Assembly (NCBI GenBank): GCA_964555935.1
Contig: CAZKUN010000361.1
Span: 1 to 7,254 of the forward strand
Source: CAZKUN01 sp964555935
GTDB taxonomy: Bacteria > Armatimonadota > Zipacnadia > Zipacnadales > VGFC01
Length of the DNA: 7,254 nt
Direction of reading: 5' to 3'
A program made the translations under genes and the position numbers. Shown here in pieces: positions 1 through 6,025 of the stretch (the first letter of the stretch is position 1; every line of letters begins with the position of its first letter). The notes below the pieces were generated by a model. The model ran no database searches and was not told where the DNA came from. It worked only from the letters and a program-made list of their open reading frames with translations.

Positions 1-1
1 G

Positions 2-928
2 GAGGTGCTGGATGCGACGGAGTTGGTTGAGAGCGCTCTGACGTGGATTGCGGAGGGGATGAACGAGGCGGGGTGCCTGAGCTACAAGGACCCGTGGGGC
101 TTCCTGCGGATCGCGAGCTATGTCGACTCGCCGGTGGCAAAGCGGATTGTACAGCGGCAGGTGCCGATGATCCTGCGCGGACAGCAGGAGGACGGCGGAT
201 GGGGCGACCGAACGCCCGTGGTGATGCGGGCGCTGGTGACGCACGGGTTGCTGGAGGGGCTGCTGGAGTTGCCGCCGCTGCCACCGGACTGGACGGTGGT
301 GCGGGAGATCCCCGCGCCGGAGGGGCAGCTCTACTCGCTGGCTCATGACGGGGAGAATCTGTGGGTGCGCGAGTGCGAGGCGGATGAGGCGTTGTGCCTG
401 TCAACCGACGACGGACGGGTGCTGAAGCGCGTGAAGCTGCCCGAGGGCAAGAATGGCGGGCTGGGCTGGTGGGATGGAGGACTGGGAGTGACGCAGAGCG
501 ATCCGAAGCGTCTCGTGAGGCTGGACCCGGACACGGGTGAGGTGACGCGCGAGATCGGGTTGGATGCGATGGAGTGGATCAACGGCTTCACCCAGGCGAA
601 TGGGGAGGTGTGGGTCGGCGACGGGTTCATGGGGAACGTGCTGCGGATTGACTCAGCCGATCCGGCGAAGACGCGCCCGTACATCCTGGGTGGGCCATGT
701 CCGATCGGGCTGGCGGCGGAGCCGGATGGCGTGTGGCACTTCGACGTGTGGGCGCCCGCGATGGTGAAGACGAGTCTCGAGGGCAAGACGGAGCACGACG
801 GGATCTTGGTGGATTGGGGAGAGAAGCCGTTCGATGGCAACGTCAACGGACTTGCCCACGACGGCGAGGACCTTTGGGCCCTCGACGCCGCGGGCAAGAG
901 GGTCTGCGTGATCCGGAGACGGCGATAG
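2..928 (+). CDS. Terpene-cyclase-like repeat fused to beta-propeller, 5' partial
   Basis: The frame is open to the left edge. The first possible start (GTG at 5) abuts the GGAG before it, leaving no usable spacing, so the gene most likely begins outside the window. Counting from that GTG, residues 1-95 are helical and contain QQEDGGWGD (60-68), the QW-type motif of squalene-hopene cyclase/prenyltransferase alpha-alpha toroid repeats. Residues about 98-307 hold blades of a Vgb/NHL-like beta-propeller, with a recurring 'GLAHDGExLW' element near 111, 152, 194, 235 and 282, a period of about 41 residues. No catalytic DxDD motif of a true hopene cyclase is visible, but it could lie upstream. The protein ends in basic RRRR. 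A binding or glycan/lipid-related role is possible; I do not assign an enzyme activity. It converges on the Hcp-like gene with 23 nt between stop codons. Confidence 0.8.
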   Translation, partial: EVLDATELVESALTWIAEGMNEAGCLSYKDPWGFLRIASYVDSPVAKRIVQRQVPMILRGQQEDGGWGDRTPVVMRALVTHGLLEGLLELPPLPPDWTVVREIPAPEGQLYSLAHDGENLWVRECEADEALCLSTDDGRVLKRVKLPEGKNGGLGWWDGGLGVTQSDPKRLVRLDPDTGEVTREIGLDAMEWINGFTQANGEVWVGDGFMGNVLRIDSADPAKTRPYILGGPCPIGLAAEPDGVWHFDVWAPAMVKTSLEGKTEHDGILVDWGEKPFDGNVNGLAHDGEDLWALDAAGKRVCVIRRRR

Positions 929-951
929 AGCCACGATTCAGAGACCGTCGA

Positions 952-1470
952 TCACTGGCTGCCTTCCACCGACCGCTCAACCACCTCGGCGCTGAGAACG
1001 AACTGGACGGCCGCGTAGTTGAGCGTGACGCCTTTGGGCCTCGGACCGTGTCCCGGAGCGTGGACCTCGAAACTCGTGATCTGCACGTTCGTGAGTTCGT
1101 ATTTCACGTAGGTCTGACGTCCTCCGCGCGCGGGCATCGAGTGCAACTGGACCGCGGGCAGGAGCAGACCGGCCACGCACTTCTCCAGGAGCTTTGGCGT
1201 GGATTGCCCGTACTTCACGGTGAGAGCTACCTTCACGTTCTGCGCCGAGCTCGAGCTCGAGCGCCGAGACGATTGCCCAGTCGCTCCGCCGCCCGGCTTG
1301 TGGGAGCCCCAGTCGATGCTTAGCACGTCAATCCACTTGTCGTGGTTGGCATCGTCTGACTCGCCTTTGATGTCTGGGATTTTCACGTAGCCGGCCGCCG
1401 GCGCGCTTGCCGCGAGCGCCAGCATGAGCGCCAGCGCGATCGCAGCAACGCTTGCTGTTCTGAGCGTCAT
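952..1470 (-). CDS. Secreted Hcp-fold protein (T6SS Hcp family) with Sec signal peptide
   Basis: The product is 172 residues long. Residues 1-25 form a classic Sec signal peptide: TLR, then an alanine/leucine core, then A-P-A with likely cleavage after residue 25. The mature protein opens with YVKIPDIKGES (28-38) and KWIDVLSIDWG (45-55), which is the diagnostic N-terminus of Hcp, the ring-forming tube protein of type VI secretion. The C-terminal strand GVTLNYAAVQFVLSA (147-161) matches the usual 'VSLSYxKIEW' end of Hcp. A serine-rich loop (67-76) follows the first strand. The ATG start is supported by GAGGAGG at 1479-1485 with 8-nt spacing. True T6SS Hcp is cytoplasmic and has no signal peptide, and no Tss gene is nearby, so this is probably a member exported to the periplasm or outside rather than a T6SS component. 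The partner and role are unknown. Family assignment is by motif recognition. Confidence 0.85.
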   Translation of the reverse strand: MTLRTASVAAIALALMLALAASAPAAGYVKIPDIKGESDDANHDKWIDVLSIDWGSHKPGGGATGQSSRRSSSSSAQNVKVALTVKYGQSTPKLLEKCVAGLLLPAVQLHSMPARGGRQTYVKYELTNVQITSFEVHAPGHGPRPKGVTLNYAAVQFVLSAEVVERSVEGSQ

Positions 1471-1510
1471 CGGTGTAGCCTCCTCACGCCTAATTGAGCA
1501 CGTCTATACC

Positions 1511-1519
1511 AGTATAACA
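1511..1519 (-). promoter_or_regulatory. Candidate extended -10 promoter of the Hcp-like gene
   Basis: Read on the minus strand this is TGTTATACT, a TGn extension plus TATACT, one mismatch from the extended -10 consensus. It lies about 26 nt upstream of the GAGGAGG ribosome site. No convincing -35 is present, which is allowed for extended -10 promoters. The hexamer sits inside a small palindrome, TATAC-CA-GTATA (1505-1516), that could be an operator or chance. It stands out as an AT-rich patch in GC-rich surroundings and suggests the Hcp-like gene can be transcribed separately from the pseudopilin gene upstream. Confidence 0.35.
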
Positions 1520-1604
1520 ACCAGATGGGCCGCGGAACTTCTGGTTGAGCGATCGCGTCGCGAGGCGGAACCGATGGCAATTGAGATTCCTACGGTGGGG
1601 CGAG

Positions 1605-2021
1605 TTACCAGTCGAGGTCGGCGGGGGGATCGTCGAGGCCGGCGGCGTGGACAGCGCCGGTAGCGGGAGTGTAGATCCAGTCCGCGCCCCCGACGTTGCC
1701 ACCGGTGATGGGGTTGGCGGGGAGGCCGCCGAGCGCGTCGAGGTACGGTCCGTGCCAACTCAGGGGGTCGATCTCGACGCCATGGGCGCCGGTGGGCGAG
1801 GGCGATGACGCGATGAGATCGGTGAGGGATGTCGGGTAATCGCCGCACTGGGTCTGGAAGAGCCCGATGGCGTTGCGGATGTCCTGAGTGGCCGCGCGGG
1901 CCTGGGCCTCGCGGGCGGGAGTGACCATGGATGTGGCGCGAGGGACCGAAACGCCGACGAGCACCGCCAGCAACACTGCCAGCAGGACGAGATCGTATAG
2001 GGTGCGCTTGTCCGATCTCAT
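1605..2021 (-). CDS. GspG-like pseudopilin with degenerate prepilin N-terminus
   Basis: The 138-residue product has a type IV pilin/type II secretion pseudopilin layout: a short basic N-terminus, one hydrophobic helix (about 8-27), an amphipathic continuation (REAQARAATQDIRNAIGLF, 37-55), then CGDYPTSLTDL (59-69). A GspG-like C-terminal region carries GPYLDALGGLPANPITGG (91-108) and WIYTPATGAV (115-124). The helix begins KRTLYDLVLL, where the family has G-FTLIELL: Gly at -1 is Lys, Phe at +1 is Arg and Glu at +5 is Asp. Prepilin peptidase cleavage is therefore doubtful, and the protein may stay as an uncleaved membrane anchor. The ATG start has a GAGGGGG ribosome site about 7 nt away. The Hcp-like gene follows 134 nt downstream on the same strand. 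A role in a pilus-like or secretion assembly is inferred; no ATPase, platform or peptidase gene is in view. Confidence 0.8.
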   Translation of the reverse strand: MRSDKRTLYDLVLLAVLLAVLVGVSVPRATSMVTPAREAQARAATQDIRNAIGLFQTQCGDYPTSLTDLIASSPSPTGAHGVEIDPLSWHGPYLDALGGLPANPITGGNVGGADWIYTPATGAVHAAGLDDPPADLDW

Positions 2022-2078
2022 AGTGACGCCCCCTCGTGCCTTACAGGGGACTTACCATAGCGCGGCGGGAATGTAACA

Positions 2079-2666
2079 GTGTCAGTAATCGTGCGGGCGG
2101 CAGGGCCGGAGATTCTGGCCAAGTATGCGGAGATCGACATGGCCTTCACGGTCGATTCCGTGCTGCGGATCGACCTGATTGATGACGGCTTGGGCGGGAT
2201 GCGGCTGGTCGAGGAGGCAGTCGAGACATACGTGAAGGACTACGATCGGGTCGTTGACGGCGAGGAAGGGCCGACTCGGTGGGGCGAGCGGTGGGACATC
2301 AGCAACTGGGGGATCTTCGTCGCGGAGGACCAGGGCGAACTGGTGGGCGGCGCGACGGTCGCCTGGAACACCGAGGGCGTCGACATGCTGGAGGGGCGCG
2401 CGGACATTGCGTGTCTGTGGGGCCTGCGCGTGGCGCCCGAGTACCGCCGCCGAGGCGTCGGGACGCGGTTGCTAGGGGCGGCGGCGGAGCACGCGCGGAG
2501 CAAGGGCTGCAAGCAGCTCAAGATCGAGACGCAGAACATCAACGTCGCTGCGTGTCGGTTCTACGCGAAGCAGGGAGCGCGACTGGGGCGCATCGATCGG
2601 TACGGCTATGCCGGTTGCGCTGAAGTGGCGCATGAAGCGATGTTGGTTTGGTACTTGGGGCTGTGA
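2079..2666 (+). CDS. GNAT N-acetyltransferase, streptothricin-acetyltransferase-like
   Basis: This 195-residue GNAT-fold protein transfers acetyl from acetyl-CoA to an amine. The central strand LWGLRVAPEYRRRGVGTRLL (113-132) carries the RRRGVG pyrophosphate-binding loop (124-129 region), followed by helix AAEHARSKGC. The segment ETQNINVAACRFYAKQGA (150-167) closely resembles the end of streptothricin acetyltransferases (ETQ-INV-ACRFY-K-G), and the C-terminus ends WYL as in that family. The substrate cannot be fixed: detoxification of an aminoacyl antibiotic and a housekeeping amine acetylation are both possible. The start is GTG; the ATG eight bases earlier (2071) is followed at once by a stop. 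The ribosome site is weak (GGCGGGA). It is divergent from the pseudopilin gene with 57 nt between starts, so the two must have closely packed promoters. Confidence 0.88.
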   Translation: MSVIVRAAGPEILAKYAEIDMAFTVDSVLRIDLIDDGLGGMRLVEEAVETYVKDYDRVVDGEEGPTRWGERWDISNWGIFVAEDQGELVGGATVAWNTEGVDMLEGRADIACLWGLRVAPEYRRRGVGTRLLGAAAEHARSKGCKQLKIETQNINVAACRFYAKQGARLGRIDRYGYAGCAEVAHEAMLVWYLGL

Positions 2667-2679
2667 CGCCGACAGGCAT

Positions 2680-2703
2680 GCAACGGGGCGGGAGCCCCGT
2701 TGC
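2680..2703. repeat. Perfect 10-bp hairpin after the acetyltransferase gene
   Basis: The arms GCAACGGGGC (2680-2689) and GCCCCGTTGC (2694-2703) pair perfectly across a GGGA loop, 13 nt after the GNAT stop. A strong GC stem in this place fits a transcription terminator or a processed 3' end. However, no T-run follows on either strand, so classic intrinsic termination is doubtful. It could also be one copy of a dispersed intergenic palindrome; no second copy is present in this window. Confidence 0.6.
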
Positions 2704-2784
2704 CACGCGACCGTCGACCAAGGCCGCCAGCCTCCTCCTGGCGAATGTGGGCCAAGCCCCAGATCGCAGGGAGGGACGCGCAAC

Positions 2785-4257
2785 GTGGCAGAAGACACCC
2801 CCGGCAATGACACCCCCATCGATGAGACGCCCGACGAGGCTCCCCGACGTGGACTTGCGGCGCTGAAGCTCGCTGACCTGCCCGAGAAGGCGGTTGGATT
2901 CTGGAAGCTCGCCGGGCCGGGCGCGGTGCTTGTAGGCCTCAGCATTGGCGCGGGCGAGATCATCGTGTGGCCACGGATCGTGGCGCAGCACGGCAGCACG
3001 ATGATCTGGGCGGCGGTCTTTGGTGTGCTCGCGCAACTCGTGGTCAACATCGAGGTGGGGCGGTACACGCTGGCGACGGGCGAGAGCGCGTACACGGGGT
3101 TCTGCAGGATCTGGAAGGGCTTCGCGTACGTCTTCATCGCCCTCAACATCGCGGCGTGGCTGCTGCCGGGATGGGCTCGAGCGTCCGGTGGCGCGCTGAA
3201 AGCGCTGCTGGTGGGACCGGAGGGATGGGGCGATCCGTGGGTCTGGACGACGATCACCTTCGCCGGGGTGGCGCTGCTGCTGTTTGGTCCGAAGATGATC
3301 TACAACAGCGTCGAGCGGGCGATCATGGTACTCATTGCCATCGTCATGATCGGCCTGATCGCGGTTGCGATCGGCGCGGGGAACGCGCGGGCGTGGAGCG
3401 ACCTCGGCCTGGGCATCATCAACGTCGGGTATCGCGATCCGGCGCTGCCGGTTAAGGAGTTCTTCATCGCGCTCGTGTTTGCCGGCGCGGGAGGGACGGC
3501 TAACCTGTTCCTCGGGTTCTATCTGCGGGACAAGAATTTGGGCATGGGCGCGCGCATCCCCGAGGTCCGGAGCGTCCTGCGCGGCAAGGTGGAGAAGGAG
3601 CCCACCACGGGCTATACGTTCGAGGACACCGAGGAGAACCGGGCGCGTTGGAAAGCGTGGTTCACGCATCTCAAGAAGGACCAGGCGCTGTTCTTCTGGC
3701 TGATGAACACGGTGACGATACTGCTGTTCATCTTCGGCGCCCTGGCCGTGCTGCACCCGAGAGGGATCGTCCCGAGCAAGGACACGCTGATCTTCGACCA
3801 GGCAGTGATTCTGGGAGAGGTCTGGGGCAGGACAGGACAGGTGATCTTCCTGCTGGTCGGCGTGGCGACGCTGTTGAGCACGCAGCTCGCGCTGGTCGAT
3901 GGTTGCGCGCGAAGCATTTCAGACATCATCTACGTCAACTTCCCCGCCGCGCAGAAGAAGACGCTGAGCTGGTGGTACGCGGTGGTGGCGGGTTTCTGGA
4001 TCATCGCCGGGTGCGTGCTGGCGTACCTGCTGCAGTTTCTTCAGAACATCACGTTCCTGTTCAACGCGGGATTCATGGGCGGGATCGCGATGGCGATCTA
4101 CGTGCCGTTGACGCTCTACATGAATCGCAAGTTTCTGCCCAAAACCGCGCGCCCCGGATGGGTGCCATCGCTCCTGCTGGTGGGATGCGGGGTGCTATAT
4201 GGCGCGTTCGCGATCTTCTCGGTCTACGATATGATCGCGAACTGGGGTGGGGGGTAG
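2785..4257 (+). CDS. Nramp-fold membrane transporter lacking the canonical metal-binding motifs
   Basis: The 490-residue product has a hydrophilic acidic N-tail (1-25) and about 11 membrane segments: near 42-66, 72-92, 112-133, 152-168, 177-199, 225-248, 301-323, 350-372, 394-418, 423-446 and 460-485. The order and the GPG before helix 1 place it in the Nramp (LeuT-fold) family of proton-coupled divalent-metal transporters. In helix 1 the usual DPGN is GAGE (55-58). In helix 6 the usual MPH is TAN (238-240). The conserved Asp, Asn and Met ligands are therefore absent, and Mn/Fe transport should not be assumed. The cytosolic 6-7 loop (about 247-299) is long and charged. The GTG start is chosen because GGGAGGG (2769-2775) sits 9 nt upstream. 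The open frame continues upstream to 2608, but that would overlap the acetyltransferase and adds nothing like the family. The stop is 1 nt from the convergent PAP2 stop. Confidence 0.85.
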   Translation: MAEDTPGNDTPIDETPDEAPRRGLAALKLADLPEKAVGFWKLAGPGAVLVGLSIGAGEIIVWPRIVAQHGSTMIWAAVFGVLAQLVVNIEVGRYTLATGESAYTGFCRIWKGFAYVFIALNIAAWLLPGWARASGGALKALLVGPEGWGDPWVWTTITFAGVALLLFGPKMIYNSVERAIMVLIAIVMIGLIAVAIGAGNARAWSDLGLGIINVGYRDPALPVKEFFIALVFAGAGGTANLFLGFYLRDKNLGMGARIPEVRSVLRGKVEKEPTTGYTFEDTEENRARWKAWFTHLKKDQALFFWLMNTVTILLFIFGALAVLHPRGIVPSKDTLIFDQAVILGEVWGRTGQVIFLLVGVATLLSTQLALVDGCARSISDIIYVNFPAAQKKTLSWWYAVVAGFWIIAGCVLAYLLQFLQNITFLFNAGFMGGIAMAIYVPLTLYMNRKFLPKTARPGWVPSLLLVGCGVLYGAFAIFSVYDMIANWGGG

Positions 4258-4258
4258 G

Positions 4259-5149
4259 TCAGGCTTCGGCCGGCTCGCCGGGCTCCGCGCGAGCGTGCTC
4301 GATTGTCGCGAGGAAAACGAGGGGCAGGCCGCAAGTCACCATGAAGCCGACGACAGCGTACGCTGCCGCCTGGGCCATGATGCTCGAGCCGAGCATGAAC
4401 TCGCAGGCGATCCGAAGGCCTGCCAGGACCGCGAGCGCGACGACGGCCTTGACCACCTGGATTGCCAGCGGGGCCTTGGCGGAGTAGCCCTTTCGCTGGA
4501 GCAGGATGTAACCGAGCCCAGCCCCGAGCAGCGCGCCGGCGGGTCGGGCGCAGTGGGACTCGTTGCCGGCGACCGCGAGCATGGCCGCGGATGCAGTGAC
4601 CACGATCAGCGCCTGGTGCCAGGCGGCAGGACTCCAGCTCCTCGTCAGATGCGCCACCCCGAAGTAAGCCCCGATCAGCACGCAGCCGATGAGCGCTCCG
4701 CCGATGATGTCGATGGGCCAGTGGAGCTGAAGGAACGGCCGCGATATCGCGATGGCGGCGATGAGGAGAATCGCGGCGATGCGCCACCACCATGATTTGA
4801 GGTGAGTGGCGATGAGGCCCCAGACGACGGTGGCATTCTGCGCGTGGCCGCTGGGGAAGGAGTGTCCGCCGCCGCTCTCGGGCCAGATGGGATTGAGTCC
4901 GGGGTGGAGGACGTAGGGGCGCGGGGTGTGGTAGATGGTCTTGATGAGCGTATTTGCATGGGCCCCGATCAGGAACATCACCATGACGCGGAAGCCGAAT
5001 CGGTGATCGATGCAGAGGTATATGACGGCGAGAACGGCGAGGTACGCCGGCTCGCTACCGAGCGCGCTGGCGCCCATGGCCAGGGCGTTCGTGATGGGTG
5101 ACCGGAAGTGCTCCAGCCAGACCAGGAACTCGAGACCCCATGACCACAT
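4259..5149 (-). CDS. PAP2-family membrane phosphatase
   Basis: This 296-residue multi-pass protein carries the complete acid-phosphatase signature: C1 K70-x6-R77-P78 (KTIYHTPRP), C2 PSGH (99-102), and C3 SR-x5-H-x3-D (S136, R137, H143, D147). His143 is the expected nucleophile and His102 the acid/base. Hydrophobic helices surround the motifs near 20-48, 53-66, 105-115, 122-136 and 146-166. A further hydrophobic C-terminal half (about 178-283) goes beyond the usual PAP2 core. The likely role is dephosphorylation of a lipid phosphate or diphosphate, such as undecaprenyl diphosphate or phosphatidate, on the outer face of the inner membrane. The substrate cannot be told from sequence. The ATG start has GAGAGGAG (plus-strand 5158-5165) at 8-nt spacing. 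The C-terminal tail contains a short AEPGEP acidic/proline stretch. It reads as single-gene, convergent with the Nramp-like gene. Confidence 0.9.
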   Translation of the reverse strand: MWSWGLEFLVWLEHFRSPITNALAMGASALGSEPAYLAVLAVIYLCIDHRFGFRVMVMFLIGAHANTLIKTIYHTPRPYVLHPGLNPIWPESGGGHSFPSGHAQNATVVWGLIATHLKSWWWRIAAILLIAAIAISRPFLQLHWPIDIIGGALIGCVLIGAYFGVAHLTRSWSPAAWHQALIVVTASAAMLAVAGNESHCARPAGALLGAGLGYILLQRKGYSAKAPLAIQVVKAVVALAVLAGLRIACEFMLGSSIMAQAAAYAVVGFMVTCGLPLVFLATIEHARAEPGEPAEA

Positions 5150-5230
5150 GCCGTCCGCTCCTCTCGCGCGTGATGCTCTGCCCGTAGGTTCGCGGTCGGG
5201 TGCGCGGCTTCCTGTTGGAGGAGGCGGAAG

Positions 5231-5356
5231 ATGGGCTGGAATGGAAACTCGCGCAGTTTCCGCATCGCTCCGCGGCAGATTGGGTGCTCAGGTTTCGCTT
5301 CGGGGGCGGTATACAAGGAGGTAGCGCAGACACTCAACAGGATCCCCGACCGATGA
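5231..5356 (+). CDS. Candidate 41-residue small protein overlapping the TPR gene start
   Basis: The ATG at 5231 is preceded by GGAGGAGG (5217-5224) at 6-nt spacing, one of the better ribosome sites in the window. The frame runs 41 codons and ends in TGA at 5354-5356, which overlaps the next gene's ATG at 5353-5355 as ATGA, the classic translational-coupling arrangement. The peptide begins MGWNGNSRSFRIAPRQ and ends VYKEVAQTLNRIPDR, basic with a helical-looking end and one Cys (19). I recognise no family. A perfect AAGGAGGT at 5315-5322 has no start codon at a working distance; here it simply encodes part of K-E-V. The alternative is that this is leader DNA for the TPR gene, or an N-terminal piece displaced by a frameshift. 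Confidence 0.4.
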   Translation: MGWNGNSRSFRIAPRQIGCSGFASGAVYKEVAQTLNRIPDR

Positions 5357-5931
5357 TAAGCACTGACGCTCGCTGCCCAGAATGTTTACGAAGGACCGAG
5401 GATGCGCAATGCGGCGCGTCTTGTGAAGCAACTACAGCCGTGCCCGCACCGGCGCAGACTGCGTACCTGCAGCACGCCTACACGCATCGGGCGCTGTCGA
5501 TCGGGACATCGCCCAAGGACTCGCTGGCGGCCGCGGCGTGCGGTCGCCGGTGGGAGCGGATCGGGGAACTCGTCCCGCAAGCGAAGGGGCTGCTGGAACA
5601 GGGCTACCACCGTTTGCCGCCCCCGCCGGGGCAGAGCATCGGCCCGGCGGATGACCTCGGCGACATGTGCCGGGAGATCGGCGAGAGCTACTACCGCAAC
5701 GGCGAGTACGAGCAGGCCGTGCGGTGGTGCGGTGAAGCGCTCGCGGTGAACTCGGCGAACGTCCCCGCGCGGTGCTTCCTGGTGAGCGCGCTGTGTTACA
5801 TTGGCGAGCACGACTTGGCTCGCGAATGGTACGCGGGGACGCCAGGCGATCTGATTGACCGCAACGTCGTGCGCTCGTGGCTCGAACATCCCGAGATAGG
5901 CATTTCCCCGCTTCCGCTGGACCCCTCCTAG
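5353..5931 (+). CDS. Small Cys-motif and TPR-repeat protein
   Basis: The 192-residue product has no signal peptide or membrane helix. The N-terminus shows C8-x2-C11-x8-C20-x3-C24, a possible zinc-ribbon-like site, followed by a Ala/Pro/Thr-rich linker. Residues about 102-168 hold two TPR-like helical hairpins: LGDMCREIGESYYRNGEYEQ (102-121) continuing through ALAVNSA, then a second from NVPARCFLVSALCYIGEH to AREWYAG. The likely role is protein-protein interaction in the cytoplasm; the partner is unknown. The ATG at 5353 is chosen because it lies in an ATGA overlap with the small ORF upstream. The frame continues upstream to a GTG at 5200, which would give 243 residues, but the added segment looks non-family and has no ribosome site of its own. 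Other Cys residues (63, 106, 126, 141, 148) are frequent for a bacterial protein of this size. Confidence 0.7.
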   Translation: MISTDARCPECLRRTEDAQCGASCEATTAVPAPAQTAYLQHAYTHRALSIGTSPKDSLAAAACGRRWERIGELVPQAKGLLEQGYHRLPPPPGQSIGPADDLGDMCREIGESYYRNGEYEQAVRWCGEALAVNSANVPARCFLVSALCYIGEHDLAREWYAGTPGDLIDRNVVRSWLEHPEIGISPLPLDPS

Positions 5932-5973
5932 ACGCGGCATCACCGGCAGGATTCAGATGTCCCTGATCGAGTA

Positions 5974-6025
5974 GGCCCTCTTACGCTCCATGATTCGAGG
6001 GCCACCAGCCATGCGACCACTGGTG
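5974..6025 (+). promoter_or_regulatory. Two adjacent hairpins over the ribosome site and start of the 6011 small ORF
   Basis: GGCCCTC (5974-5980) pairs with GAGGGCC (5997-6003) across a 16-nt loop, and the 3' arm contains the GAGGG ribosome site of the ORF at 6011. Next to it, CACCAG (6003-6008) pairs with CTGGTG (6020-6025), putting the ATG in the 11-nt loop. The two stems share only base 6003. If transcribed, this leader could limit translation initiation. The first stem could instead be a weak terminator of the TPR gene, but no T-run follows. Confidence 0.3.

Noticed and set aside
343..897. Long antisense ORF opposite the propeller gene.
   Set aside because: Ser/Pro/Arg-rich low-complexity translation typical of the opposite strand of GC-rich coding DNA; the plus-strand frame has clear domain motifs.
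2608..2784. Upstream extension of the Nramp-like open frame.
   Set aside because: It overlaps the acetyltransferase gene, crosses the hairpin, and a good ribosome site sits before the GTG at 2785.
2472..3756. Two long antisense ORFs opposite the acetyltransferase and Nramp-like genes.
   Set aside because: Arg/Pro/Ser/Gln-rich translations with no domain, spanning two well-supported plus-strand genes and their gap.
4255..4300. Search for a shared terminator between the convergent Nramp-like and PAP2 stops.
   Set aside because: The stops are 1 nt apart and only short GC stems (CCGG/CCGG, GCTCG/CGAGC) inside PAP2 coding sequence were found, without T-runs.
5315..5322. Perfect AAGGAGGT Shine-Dalgarno sequence.
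   Set aside because: No ATG, GTG or TTG lies 4-12 nt downstream in any frame; the nearest start is 30 nt away. It is explained as codons of the 41-residue small ORF.
5402..5749. Plus-strand 115-codon ORF inside the TPR gene, with a purine-rich stretch before its ATG.
   Set aside because: Arg/Thr/Ala-rich shadow frame with no recognisable structure; the TPR frame has clear repeats.
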